From: Bradyrhizobium arachidis
GTDB taxonomy: Bacteria; Pseudomonadota; Alphaproteobacteria; Rhizobiales; Xanthobacteraceae
Assembly (NCBI RefSeq): GCF_015291705.1
Contig: NZ_CP030050.1
Span: 1,054,001 to 1,118,000, forward strand
DNA: 64,000 nucleotides
Direction: 5' to 3'
This document shows, piece after piece, positions 52,910 through 60,998 of the stretch. Positions within the stretch are counted from its first letter, which is position 1; each line of letters begins with the position of its first letter. Under the pieces are notes generated by a model. The model did no database searches, was not told the DNA's origin, and saw only the letters and a program-made list of their open reading frames with translations. A program made the position numbers and the translations under genes.

Positions 52910-53253
52910 GCGAATACGTGATCCGCTTTCTGGTGGGCGGCGCGGTGGTATCGGCCTTCGCGATGCTCGGCGACCTCCTGAGGCCGAAGAGCTTCGCCGG
53001 CTTGTTCGGGGCCGCACCTTCCGTCGCGCTCGCCACGCTAGGCATGGCGATCCACCAGCACGGCGCCGACTACGCCGCCGTCCAGACGGGATCGATGATG
53101 GCCGGCGCCGCCGCGCTTGCCGTCTACAGCCTCTTCGTCTGCCGGCTTCTCGTTCGGGCGCGGGTGAGGGCTCTGCCCGCGACCCTGATGTCGATCGTGG
53201 TCTGGCTCGCCGCGGCGTTCGGCCTGTGGGCCGTCGCCGGAGGTCAGGCATGA
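52906..53253 (+). CDS. DUF3147-type small membrane protein
   Basis: Begins on an ATGA overlap. The 115 residues have four hydrophobic segments: YVIRFLVGGAVVSAFAMLGD, FAGLFGAAPSVALATLGMAI, SMMAGAAALAVYSLFVCRLL and VVWLAAAFGLWAVAG. This is the DUF3147 repeat pattern (IRFxxGGxxT, then GLFLAxPS). The next gene is a paralog. Confidence 0.85.
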   Translation: MSEYVIRFLVGGAVVSAFAMLGDLLRPKSFAGLFGAAPSVALATLGMAIHQHGADYAAVQTGSMMAGAAALAVYSLFVCRLLVRARVRALPATLMSIVVWLAAAFGLWAVAGGQA

Positions 53254-53738
53254 TGTCGCCCATTCGCGTCTTGCCATCCTCGCTGCGGGAGGGGCGCTGG
53301 TATGAGTACGTCATCCGTTTCGCGCTCGGCGGCGCTGCGACGGTTTTCACGGGCCTCATCAGCGGCCGATACGGCGCTTCGATCGGCGGTCTCTTCCTCG
53401 CGCTGCCCGCAATCTTCTGCGCCAGCGCCACCTTGATCGAAAAGCACGAAATCCGCCGCAAGCGCGAGGCGGGCTTTTCCGGGGAGCGACGGGGTCAGAT
53501 GGCGGCCGCGCTCGACTCCGCCGGCGCCGCGCTGGGGTCCGCGGGCATGTTCGCTTTCGCAGTCGTGTTCTGGCTCCTTGTCGAACGGAGTATCGCCGGC
53601 GCGTTCGTCGGCGCGTCGCTGGCCTGGTTGGCGGTCTCGGTCGCGGCCTGGTATGGGCGACGCAAGACGAGATCGAGCCGACGGACGGCCGTTCGCGAGA
53701 AGGGCCGGCCCACCATGCCGCGAAGCCGGCCCTTCTGA
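53250..53738 (+). CDS. DUF3147-type membrane protein
   Basis: Overlaps the previous gene by four bases. The 162 residues repeat the pattern (YEYVIRFALGGAATVFTGLI, GGLFLALPAIFCASATLIEK) with a charged loop and two C-terminal helices. The pair probably forms a heteromeric complex. A perfect 12-bp inverted repeat covers its last codons. Confidence 0.85.
   Translation: MMSPIRVLPSSLREGRWYEYVIRFALGGAATVFTGLISGRYGASIGGLFLALPAIFCASATLIEKHEIRRKREAGFSGERRGQMAAALDSAGAALGSAGMFAFAVVFWLLVERSIAGAFVGASLAWLAVSVAAWYGRRKTRSSRRTAVREKGRPTMPRSRPF
53698..53736 (+). terminator. 12-bp inverted repeat between convergent operons
   Basis: AGAAGGGCCGGC (53,698-53,709) pairs with GCCGGCCCTTCT (53,725-53,736), 15-base loop. 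It overlaps the 3' end of the DUF3147 gene and faces the convergent DUF892 gene, so it may end both transcripts. No T run. Confidence 0.55.
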
Positions 53739-53752
53739 TGCTCCACTTGCCG

Positions 53753-54268
53753 TCAGGCCGCGGTCGAGGCCTTCGCGTTGACGCCCTTGCGCAGAGCGAC
53801 CGTGTTGAGCTTGGTGTTGGCCGCCTTTTCCTCGTTCAGATTGGTGGTCAGGAAGCGCACGATCTCGTCGTGGCCCAGCTCTTCAGCCCAGGCGATCAGC
53901 GTCCCGTAGCGGCACATTTCATAGTGCTCGACGGCCTGCGCGTTCGCGACGATGGCCGCGTCCAGAACGGCCTTGTCCTCGATCTCGCCGGCCGTCTCGT
54001 CGGCCTCCTTGATGATGCCGTCGATGGCGGGGCACTTGGTGCCGCTCGGATCCTTGCCGAGCTTCGCGAACGCCTTCTCGAGCCGCTCAACCTGTTTGTT
54101 CGTTTCCTCGAAATGGTTCTTTAGGCCGGTGACGAGGTCTCGGTTGGTGGCCTTGTCGATCATCTTTGGCAGTGCCTTCAGTATCTGTTGCTCGGCGTAG
54201 TAGATGTCTTCAAGGCCGTGGATGAGCAGGTCATCCATGGTTTTGATGTCCTTTGTGAAGAAGCCCAT
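53753..54268 (-). CDS. DUF892 (YciF-like) ferritin-like protein
   Basis: ATG 54,268 follows AAAGGAGA. The 171 residues follow the DUF892 four-helix pattern: TMDDLLIHGLEDIYYAEQQI, HFEETNKQVERLEKAF, CPAIDGIIKEADE, AVEHYEMCRYGTLIAWAEEL. Conserved Glu/His pairs match a ferritin-like di-iron site. Stress-induced in many bacteria. Controlled by an exact EcfG-type promoter at 54,302-54,326. Confidence 0.92.
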   Translation of the reverse strand: MGFFTKDIKTMDDLLIHGLEDIYYAEQQILKALPKMIDKATNRDLVTGLKNHFEETNKQVERLEKAFAKLGKDPSGTKCPAIDGIIKEADETAGEIEDKAVLDAAIVANAQAVEHYEMCRYGTLIAWAEELGHDEIVRFLTTNLNEEKAANTKLNTVALRKGVNAKASTAA

Positions 54269-54301
54269 GACCGATTTCTCCTTTCGCAATGATGGCAGAG
54301 G

Positions 54302-54326
54302 AACGCCGACGGCGTTCGGCGGTTCC
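54302..54326 (-). promoter_or_regulatory. EcfG-type promoter of DUF892 gene 1, overlapping a plus-strand variant
   Basis: Minus: GGAAC (54,326-54,322), 16 bases, CGTT (54,305-54,302), exact. Plus: GGAAC (54,300-54,304), 16 bases, GGTT (54,321-54,324), toward the gene at 54,351. The two sites interlock almost completely. Confidence 0.7.
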
Positions 54327-54350
54327 CGTTTCCAACTACAGAGAGAGCGG

Positions 54351-54545
54351 ATGAACGATAAGACGGAGATATTCGCCGCGCTGCTGGGGCGGGCCGCCCT
54401 AGACGTGTGGGGTGACATGCCGCGCGAGATACAGGAAGCGCTGTTCGAGACGGCGGTGAAAGGCCGGGTAGGCGACCGCGAGGAGCTCGCTCGCTTGCTG
54501 CACGACCGGCATCCGCGCATGCTGCATCCGGCGAAGCCGAGCTAG
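54351..54545 (+). CDS. 64-residue stress-linked protein
   Basis: ATG 54,351 follows GAGAGAG. The product reads MNDKTEIFAALLGRAALDVW, GDMPREIQEALFETAV and ARLLHDRHPRMLHPAKPS. This short helical protein with C-terminal HDRHPR is a recurrent rhizobial pattern of unknown role. It is divergent from the DUF892 gene and shares its promoter region. Confidence 0.75.
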   Translation: MNDKTEIFAALLGRAALDVWGDMPREIQEALFETAVKGRVGDREELARLLHDRHPRMLHPAKPS

Positions 54546-54569
54546 GAACCGCGCTGCGCGCCTGAGGTT
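54545..54569 (+). promoter_or_regulatory. possible EcfG-type promoter (GGTT variant) of the ROK gene
   Basis: GGAAC (54,545-54,549), 16 bases, GGTT (54,566-54,569), 34 bases before the chosen TTG start. Confidence 0.35.
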
Positions 54570-54602
54570 GACGACCCGTAGGTGAGTTGCGGAGGGGTGG
54601 AA

Positions 54603-55670
54603 TTGTCCGACGAAGTCGTCACGACCACGGGAATAGCGGCCCATGGCGCTTCGCGCCTTCCGTCCGTGGAAATCGACAGTTTCAACATCGAGCTGAAGGA
54701 CGACGAAGGATTCATCGGAGACCGCGCCAGCAAGGGCGCCTTCCGGGACATCCTCGAGAAATGGCGCAAGCCTCTGCGCAAGTCAGGCGAGGATCCGTTC
54801 GGGAAGGAGCCGTCGGAAAACATCAGCAAGAAAGTGCTCGATGGGATCCTTGTCGGCGACGATACGGAGGCTTCGGCGGTCGTTCACAGCGCGATCGAGG
54901 AGTTCGCCCAGGAGTTGGCCCACGTCACACGCTGCTTCCTCAAGTCCAAGGCTTGGGAGAAGACGGAGCGCATTGTGGTAGGCGGCGGCTTCCGCGACAG
55001 CCGGCTTGGCGAACTGGCCATCGCCCGCACCGAGATCATTCTGAAGGCCGAAGACTTCAAGATCGAAATGCTCCCGATCCGCAACCACCCCGACGACGCG
55101 GGTCTGATCGGTGCCCTTCACCTCGCGCCTTCCTGGATCTTCGAAAGCCACGACTCCATCCTCGCCGTCGACATAGGCGGCACCAACATCCGCTGCGGGG
55201 TGGTCGAGACCCGCCGCAAGAAATCGCCCGACCTCGCGAAGGCGTGCGTCTGGAAGTCCGAACTGTGGCGCCATGCCGACGATGAGCCGAGCCGCGAACA
55301 GGCCGTGAAGCGCCTGGTCAAAATGCTCAAGGACCTCATCGCGAAGGCTGACAAGGAAGGATTGAAGCTGGCGCCCTTCATCGGGATTGCGTGTCCGGGC
55401 GTCATCAAGAGCGACGGCTCAATCGAGAAGGGTGCGCAGAACCTGCCGGGCAATTGGGAGAGCAGCAAGTTCAACCTGCCCGCCAGTCTCGTCGACGCGA
55501 TCCCGCAGATCGGCGCGCACGATGCCGCCATCGTCATGCACAACGACGGTGTGGTTCAGGGCCTTTCCGAGATGCCGTTCATGCAGGAAGTGAAGCGTTG
55601 GGGCGTTTTGACCATCGGCACCGGGCTGGGCAATGCACGCTTCACCAATCGAAGCAACGGCAGGAGCTAG
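54603..55670 (+). CDS. ROK-type sugar kinase-like protein with N-terminal extension
   Basis: TTG 54,603 is chosen because GGAGGGG sits before it; GTG 54,582 is the alternative. The 355 residues have an unusual first half (PSVEIDSFNIELKDDEGFIG, ERIVVGGGFRDSRLGELAIA, MLPIRNHPDDAGLIGALHL), which resembles the C-terminal half of an actin-fold kinase. Then comes DSILAVDIGGTNIRCGVVET (phosphate 1), FIGIACPGVI and TIGTGLGNARF. It looks like a circular permutation or fusion. The end overlaps the next gene's stop, and the C-terminus may be short. Confidence 0.75.
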   Translation: MSDEVVTTTGIAAHGASRLPSVEIDSFNIELKDDEGFIGDRASKGAFRDILEKWRKPLRKSGEDPFGKEPSENISKKVLDGILVGDDTEASAVVHSAIEEFAQELAHVTRCFLKSKAWEKTERIVVGGGFRDSRLGELAIARTEIILKAEDFKIEMLPIRNHPDDAGLIGALHLAPSWIFESHDSILAVDIGGTNIRCGVVETRRKKSPDLAKACVWKSELWRHADDEPSREQAVKRLVKMLKDLIAKADKEGLKLAPFIGIACPGVIKSDGSIEKGAQNLPGNWESSKFNLPASLVDAIPQIGAHDAAIVMHNDGVVQGLSEMPFMQEVKRWGVLTIGTGLGNARFTNRSNGRS

Positions 55671-56041
55671 ACCGGCGGCGACGCCCGGCCGTTCGTCACC
55701 TCCCGGATGGCCTCGACGATCCGCTCCGGGTGATAGGGTTTCTGCAGCATCAAGCTACCCGGCACGGGGCGCGGGGCGACCGGGGAAAAGCCCGTCGCAT
55801 ATATCACGGGAAGATCGGGATGCTGCTCGCGGCAGCGCTCTGCTATCTCCCAGCCGTCGATTCCGCCCGGCAGCTTGACGTCCGTGACAAGCACGTCGGC
55901 GGGTTGGCGGCCGCACCATGCGAGAGCCTGCTCGCCGTCGGCGGCGTGGATCACGTCGAAGCCTTCTTCTCGGAGAACTTCGACGACGAACTCGCGGATG
56001 AGGGGATCGTCTTCGACGACGAGAATACGCACCGGAAACAC
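55667..56041 (-). CDS. receiver-only response regulator
   Basis: The 124 residues are a single CheY-like domain: VRILVVEDDPLIREFVVEVL (acidic pair), ADVLVTDVKLPGGIDGW with phospho-acceptor Asp near 55, VIYATGFSP (Thr/Ala switch) and MLQKPYHPERIVEAIR (conserved Lys). No output domain, as in single-domain regulators that act in phosphorelays. Convergent with the ROK gene; stop codons overlap. A broken relative is at 47,221. Confidence 0.88.
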   Translation of the reverse strand: MFPVRILVVEDDPLIREFVVEVLREEGFDVIHAADGEQALAWCGRQPADVLVTDVKLPGGIDGWEIAERCREQHPDLPVIYATGFSPVAPRPVPGSLMLQKPYHPERIVEAIREVTNGRASPPV

Positions 56042-56135
56042 CTAAGAAACGGACAATGTTGTGAATCTCGAAACAGCCCAAACTTGAGGCAGTTCCGCGA
56101 TAGACTTGGGATAATTTGCGCCTCTCCGCCGGAGC

Positions 56136-56166
56136 AAAAACGGCCCCGCGGATGCGCGAGGCCGTT
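56136..56166 (-). terminator. rho-independent terminator of DUF892 gene 2
   Basis: On the minus strand AACGGCC (56,166-56,160) pairs with GGCCGTT (56,145-56,139) around a GC-rich loop, followed by TTT. It lies 37 bases after the DUF892 stop at 56,203. Confidence 0.75.
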
Positions 56167-56202
56167 CGATCCAAGAGGTAAGGGGGCGAGGTCGAGAGCC
56201 TA

Positions 56203-56706
56203 TCAGGCCGCCTTCTGGTTCACGTCGCTCAGAGCGAGCTTGTTGAGCTTCTGGTCCGTCGCCTTCTCCTCGTCGAGGTTCTGCTGCAGGACGGAAGCGC
56301 AGTCGTCCCGGCCGAGCTTCTTCGCCCAGGCGATCAACGTGCCGTAGCGCGTGATTTCGTAGTGCTCCACGGCTTGCGCCGCGGCAATGAGAGCGGCGTC
56401 TAGGACTTGCTTGTCGTCGACGTCGCCGGCGACATCGCTGGCCTCCTTCAGGATGCCGTCGATCGCCGGGCAGTCGACGCCCTTCGCCTCGACGCCGTGC
56501 ATCTGGAACACCTTCTCGAGCCGCGTGATCTGGTCCTTGGTCTCCGAGAGATGCGTCTCGAAGCCGTTCTTTAGCGTCTGGTCGGTCGCCTTCTCGATCA
56601 TATCCGGCAGGTTCTTCGCGATCTGCTGCTCGGCGTAGTAGATGTCCTGCAGCGTGTGCACGAAGAGGTCGTTCAGCGTCTTGATGTCTTTTGTGAAGAA
56701 TCCCAT
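56203..56706 (-). CDS. DUF892 (YciF-like) ferritin-like protein
   Basis: GGAGGAAG precedes ATG 56,706. The 167 residues parallel the 53,753 protein: TLNDLFVHTLQDIYYAEQQI, HLSETKDQITRLEKVFQMHG, CPAIDGILKEASDVAGD, AVEHYEITRYGTLIAWAKKL. The ferritin-like Glu/His positions are kept. An exact EcfG-type promoter lies at 56,735-56,759 and a terminator at 56,136, so it is a self-contained stress transcript. Confidence 0.92.
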   Translation of the reverse strand: MGFFTKDIKTLNDLFVHTLQDIYYAEQQIAKNLPDMIEKATDQTLKNGFETHLSETKDQITRLEKVFQMHGVEAKGVDCPAIDGILKEASDVAGDVDDKQVLDAALIAAAQAVEHYEITRYGTLIAWAKKLGRDDCASVLQQNLDEEKATDQKLNKLALSDVNQKAA

Positions 56707-56734
56707 GGCTTCCTCCGGGTTGGGTTTGGACTGC

Positions 56735-56759
56735 AACGACCGGCGCCGGCGACCGTTCC
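56735..56759 (-). promoter_or_regulatory. EcfG-type promoter of DUF892 gene 2
   Basis: Minus strand: GGAAC (56,759-56,755), 16 bases, CGTT (56,738-56,735), 29 bases before the start. Exact consensus. Confidence 0.75.
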
Positions 56760-56767
56760 TTGCGCCG

Positions 56768-57079
56768 TCACAACGGGGTGATTTCCTGCGCCCGGATGAC
56801 GATCTCCTCCTGGACAAGCTCCTTCTCGAGTCGTGCCCGCAGCGAGCGCCAGTAGTCCCGCTGGAGTTGTTCCGACATGACTTCGACGACGGCGACGGTG
56901 TCCCGTTCGGTTTCGCCGCCGCTGCGCCACAGGCCCTGACCCGGTGCCCGGACGAAGCTGGTGGCGCCGCCGAACTTCTCGGTCAGCTCATAAAGGAATT
57001 GCTCGAACCATTCCTGCGAGACCGGTTCGCCCTCGCCGGTCTCCTTGGGCAGCAGGATCTGGACGAGATAGGAACTCAT
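56768..57079 (-). CDS. 103-residue hypothetical protein next to an isochorismatase
   Basis: ATG 57,079 overlaps the isochorismatase stop (ATGA). The product reads MSSYLVQILLPKETGEGEPV, SQEWFEQFLYELTEKFGGAT, RAPGQGLWRSGGETERDTVA and SLRARLEKELVQEEIVIRAQ. It has a ferredoxin-like alternation of strands and helices. I recall the same pairing elsewhere in Rhizobiales. Function unknown. Confidence 0.75.
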   Translation of the reverse strand: MSSYLVQILLPKETGEGEPVSQEWFEQFLYELTEKFGGATSFVRAPGQGLWRSGGETERDTVAVVEVMSEQLQRDYWRSLRARLEKELVQEEIVIRAQEITPL

Positions 57080-57685
57080 GACCATCGCCGTGCCGAGCCT
57101 GGCCAGGCGGCGAGAAGGGTTTCGGTCGTGACGCACTCCACCTGCTGGCCGAACCTGTTCGTGTAGACGTTCATCAGGGAATCGTGCGTCTCGTCGGCGG
57201 AGCTGCAGAGCACATCGGTCGCGAGAACGACCCGGAAGCCCCAGTCCATCGCGCCCAGCACGGTCGCGAGCACGCAGACATCGGTCTCGCCGCCCGAGAT
57301 GATGAGAGTGTCGACACCGGCGCAGCGAAGTTGCGTGTGCAGGTCTGTCCCTGTCCACGGCGAGTAGACTTGCTTTTTCGAAGGTGCGCGCGGGCGACAC
57401 GAAGCGGGCGAGATCCGGGACGAGATCGATCATCTCCGGGCCGAGCCGCTCCAGCTTCATCGAACTCCAGCGTTCGTAGTAGCGGCGCCACATGCCGCTG
57501 GCCTCGCCGGGCGTCTTGGCCGGGATGAAGCGGGTAAAGAGGGTTCGTTCCGCGTGCGCCGCTGCGATGGCAACGATGTTGGGAAGGACCCCTGGCAGCC
57601 ACGGAATCTTCCATTCGGTACTTTCGGCGAACATGCGCTGCCTGACGCCGACGGGCGCAGATCCCCAACGTTGAGAGAGAACCAA
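57076..57685 (-). pseudogene. frameshifted isochorismatase-family hydrolase
   Basis: One frame gives RMFAESTEWKIPWLPGVLPN, FTRFIPAKTPGEASGMWRRY and VSPARTFEKAS; from about 57,375 another gives GTDLHTQLRCAGVDTLIISG, GETDVCVLATVLGAMDWGFR with the catalytic Cys, and TNRFGQQVECVTTETLLAAW. The N-terminal Asp segment expected before RMFAE is missing as well. Two lesions make a working hydrolase unlikely. Confidence 0.75.
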
Positions 57686-57955
57686 TGATTGCTCAGGAAA
57701 CTTTCACCCTTGGCAACGGCGTGCGAATTCCCAAAGTGGTATGCGGCACTTGGATGATCGATGACGGCGATGTCGCCGGCCTCGTTCAGCAGGCGATAGC
57801 GATCGGCTACCGCCATATCGACACGGCCCAGGCCTACGCCAACGAGCGCGGCGTCGGCGAAGGGCTGCGCGCCAGCGGAATCGCCCGCGACGAACTCTTC
57901 GTCACGACGAAACTCGACCTGCAACTCCAGGTTGCCTTGCCCACGATGCTATCCG
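57685..57955 (+). pseudogene. truncated aldo/keto reductase
   Basis: ATG 57,685 starts a typical reductase N-terminus: FTLGNGVRIPKVVCGTWMID, AIAIGYRHIDTAQAYANERG (catalytic Asp and Tyr) and DELFVTTKL. After about 77 residues homology ends and the frame drifts into the antisense of a ligase pseudogene, stopping at 58,167. About 200 residues of the usual 275 are missing. Confidence 0.75.
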
Positions 57956-58034
57956 AATGGATGCTCGCGGCTGTAGGGCCGGCGGTCAAAGATCGACCGT
58001 TCTTCCCGGCACTGCAGCGTGTCCTGGCTCGAAA

Positions 58035-58952
58035 TCAAAGGTCTTCGCGAATCCCTTTGAAGAAGGGATGTCGTACCTTGCCCTCAGCCGACTTGGCGCG
58101 ATACTCGATCTCCGCAAGCAACTTCGGTTCGACCCAGATGCCCTTGTGCGCAATCCGCTTTGCGTAGGGCTGAGTCTTCCGGATCAGCGGTTTTAGTCGC
58201 TTCTGAAGCTCGGCGGCGGAGACCTTGTCGAAGCCGTGATCGACCTTGCCGGCATAGACCAGATCGTCGCCCTTCCGTCGACCGAGATAGATCCCGTCCC
58301 ATTTCCCCTCGTCGAGTGCGAAGCCGGCGATCGCCAGCGTCTCGCGCTGCGCGCAGGTCTTCTTCACCAGTTATTGCCCCGCCCGCTGGGTATACGCTGT
58401 CGCGGACCTTGGAGACCACGCCCTCCAGGCCGATCTTGCAGGCATGGGCGAACATGTCGGCGCCTCGATCTCGAAGCTTTCACTGAACTGGATCTCGGTG
58501 CCGGCGATGATCTTCTTGAGTTCTGCCTTTCGTTGGATTAGCGGAAGCTTCCGCAAGTCGCGCCCGTTCAGGTACAGCAGGTCGAAGGCGACCAGGACGA
58601 TGCTGGTGGACTTGCCCTTCAACTCGTTCTGCAGGACCGAGAAGTCCGTCGTGCCGTCGGCGGCCGGGACCACGACCTCGCCGTCCACGATCGCCGAGCC
58701 GGCCTTGATGTGCCAGGCGTCGTCGGCGACCTTCTTGAAGCGGTTGGTCCAGTCGTGGCCGCGACGGGTGAAGACTTTGACGGCTTCGTTGGCCAAATGG
58801 ACCTGGACACGATAGCCATCGAACTTGATCTCGTGAATCCATCTCGCGCCGGACGGCACTCGCACGATCGAGGACGCCAGAGCCGGTCCTACGAAGCCGG
58901 GAAACGGCGCCTTGAAGCCGATCGCCGCCGGTTTACGCCGCTGAAACGCCAC
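58035..58952 (-). pseudogene. broken LigD-type ATP-dependent DNA ligase (copy D)
   Basis: From GTG 58,952: FQRRKPAAIGFKAPFPGFVG, WIHEIKFDGYRVQVHLANEA with catalytic Lys, DFSVLQNELKGKSTSIVLVA, FDLLYLNGRDLRKLPLIQRK. The frame is lost after QFSESFEIE; fragments then give HACKIGLEGVVSKVRDSVYP and, in another frame, the OB-fold part (FALDEGKWDGIYLGRRKGDD, WVEPKLLAEIEYRAKSAEGK). Longer than copy C, but at least two lesions interrupt it. Confidence 0.88.
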
Positions 58953-59010
58953 GCACGAACTCCAACGCAACAACTGGCGGACTCAATCCGGACGGGCCGG
59001 ATTCGTTTCC

Positions 59011-59035
59011 GGAACCGGCGATTCCTTGCGGCGTT
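59011..59035 (+). promoter_or_regulatory. EcfG-type promoter of the DUF3606 gene
   Basis: GGAAC (59,011-59,015), 16 bases, CGTT (59,032-59,035), 33 bases before ATG 59,068. Exact consensus, in DNA also duplicated at 44,591. Confidence 0.75.
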
Positions 59036-59067
59036 GCATCGCCACAGTTTTCCAAATGGAGGAGCCG

Positions 59068-59253
59068 ATGGCGGCAGCGAAGAAGAAAACCGCGCGTGGA
59101 CGCAAACAGGACCGGGCCCGGGTTGCCAAGGGACAGGACTACGAAGTCCGGTACGAAGCGAAGAAGACCGGCCGCTCGGCGTCGGCCGTGAAAAAGGCCG
59201 TCAAGAAGGTCGGAAATTCCCGCAAGCGCGTCGAGAAGCGCCTTGGTCGCTAG
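59068..59253 (+). CDS. DUF3606 small basic protein
   Basis: GGAGGAG (59,058-59,064) precedes ATG 59,068. The 61 residues have a Lys/Arg-rich N-terminus (MAAAKKKTARGRKQDRARVA) and the DUF3606 core DYEVRYEAKKTGRSASAVKK, AVKKVGNSRKRVEKRLGR. The basic composition suggests nucleic-acid binding; that is inference. Divergent from ligase copy D. Confidence 0.85.
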   Translation: MAAAKKKTARGRKQDRARVAKGQDYEVRYEAKKTGRSASAVKKAVKKVGNSRKRVEKRLGR

Positions 59254-59267
59254 GCCGGCAAGACCGC

Positions 59268-59552
59268 TCAAATTCGGCCGGAGAACCGGGTGAAGGCGGT
59301 CAGCCTCTGCACGCCGGGCTCGACGTCCTGCATGTAGATCTGGGTCCGCAGGAACGCGATCTCGTCCTCGAGAGCGGTCTCTTCGACATCTTTGAACCAG
59401 GACTTCGGCCTGCCGTCGCTGCCGTCGTTCCAGCGATAGCCGCGCCGCTTCAACGAGTCCTTGAGCTCCTGCGAAGCGCGCCTCTCAAAGTACTCGCGCC
59501 AACGGTGGCTCTCCCGGAATCGAGGTATCCCACGCGCCAGCGGCGCCTTTCT
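59268..59552 (-). pseudogene. C-terminal fragment of a DnaQ-like 3'-5' exonuclease
   Basis: An open stretch without a start reads SHRWREYFERRASQELKDSL, KRRGYRWNDGSDGRPKSWFK and FLRTQIYMQDVEP to its stop. This resembles the tail following the exonuclease domain in rhizobial DnaQ-like proteins (RRGYRW-DG-DGRPK-W). The catalytic domain is missing. Confidence 0.6.
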
Positions 59553-59871
59553 TCAGCGGTCGCGATGGTCGCCGAGAGAAATGCGAGGCCGCTAGTCAGC
59601 CAAGCCCGGCGCGTTATTAGTCGGCGCATGGAACGAGCTCATTTCGCAACACTGGGCGGCGTTCATAGCATCTTCACAGGCCGCAATCGAGAGAATCAGA
59701 TGGGTGTCAGGGGGTGTACTCATAAAGGCGATGTCAGCTGTTGATGGCCAGGCGGAAAGCATCTGCTCGGTTGAACTTTACTGCTTTTGACCCAACTGGG
59801 ACATGCCCCTGTCTCGATACGGTGTGCTAAGGTGCGGTGCGAAAAGTATGTCCTGACAGCGTGAGGGGCGT
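59553..59871. other. 319 bases without a supported gene
   Basis: Lies between the exonuclease fragment and the binding-protein gene. I recognise no coding frame, repeat or promoter here. Confidence 0.4.
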
Positions 59872-60873
59872 ATGCGAAGGCGCGGCTTTGTTGCAGGGCT
59901 CGCCACCACTGCAATGTGGGCTCTCGGTGTGCACGCGCAGCAGCGAACAAAATTGAAGCGCGTTGCGATGGTTCATCCAACCGAAAACGTTGGAAACATG
60001 ACCCTAGCCGGTCGGCGCTTTTTCAGAGGTATTTTCGAGCAACTCGCGGCGCTAGGATATGTCGAAGGCCGGAACCTCCTGGTGGAGCGGTATTCTGGCC
60101 AAGGAGTATCTGATCACTACGCTGAGTTAGCTCGTGATGTCGTCAAAACCCAGCCCGACGTTATACTTTCCATCGGAGGTCAGCTAACTGAGCCATTCAA
60201 AGCAGCAACGGCAACAATCCCAATCGTTACCACTTCGGCCGATCCGGTTTTCGTCGGGCTTGTGCCTAGCATCGCCCGACCGGGAGGAAACATCACTGGC
60301 GTTAGCGTGGATGCAGGACTACAAATCTGGGGAAAGCGTCTCGAAGTTCTTAGCGAGGCTCGACCACGACTAACCAACGCCCGCTTCCTTGCGTCACGGC
60401 GAAGTTGGGACAGGGTGGAAGGGCCAGCCGTCCGCGAGGCCGCCAAACAGTTGAGGATTTCGCTTGAAGGCGCATTGCTGGCAAGTCCTATAGGCCCGGC
60501 AGCATATCGGGACGTATTCGGATCGATGGCGCAAGAGCAGGTCGATGCAATCGTCGTATCCACTGAAGCTGAGCACATTTCCAATCGTGCACAGATAGTG
60601 GGACTTGCCGCCGAACACCGGATCGCCGCCATATACCCGTTTAGGGAGTTCACGGATGCCGGTGGACTCTTGGCCTATTCGGTTGATCTTGGAGAAACTG
60701 GGCGGCAGTTGGCCAACATGATTGACAAGATACTTAAAGGAGCTAAGCCCGGAGATGTCCCCGTTCTACAACAGGTGAAATTCGAACTGATCGTCAATCT
60801 TAGGACGGCGAAGGCCCTTCGCCTCGATATCCCGGCGAAACTGGTTGCTCGCGCCGACGAAGTTATCGAATGA
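59872..60873 (+). CDS. ABC-type substrate-binding protein (COG2984 type)
   Basis: The 333 residues begin with a twin-Arg leader (MRRRGFVAGLATTAMWALGV), then VAMVHPTENVG, FFRGIFEQLAALGYVEGRNL, VVKTQPDVILSIGGQ, SIARPGGNITGVSVDAG and NLRTAKALRLDIPAKLVARA. Same family as the protein at 16,156 but clearly diverged. No transporter partner is adjacent. Periplasmic solute binding is expected; ligand unknown. Confidence 0.88.
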   Translation: MRRRGFVAGLATTAMWALGVHAQQRTKLKRVAMVHPTENVGNMTLAGRRFFRGIFEQLAALGYVEGRNLLVERYSGQGVSDHYAELARDVVKTQPDVILSIGGQLTEPFKAATATIPIVTTSADPVFVGLVPSIARPGGNITGVSVDAGLQIWGKRLEVLSEARPRLTNARFLASRRSWDRVEGPAVREAAKQLRISLEGALLASPIGPAAYRDVFGSMAQEQVDAIVVSTEAEHISNRAQIVGLAAEHRIAAIYPFREFTDAGGLLAYSVDLGETGRQLANMIDKILKGAKPGDVPVLQQVKFELIVNLRTAKALRLDIPAKLVARADEVIE

Positions 60874-60998
60874 CGAAGCCATTTGCTGCGATGCATGAGT
60901 CCGCAAGTGGCCCTTAGCGGTCGTCGGTCCTCGACGTCGTGATGTCTGTTTCTAGAAGGGGAACAGACTCGTCTGGAATTAGGAGTAGACGGCCTTCT

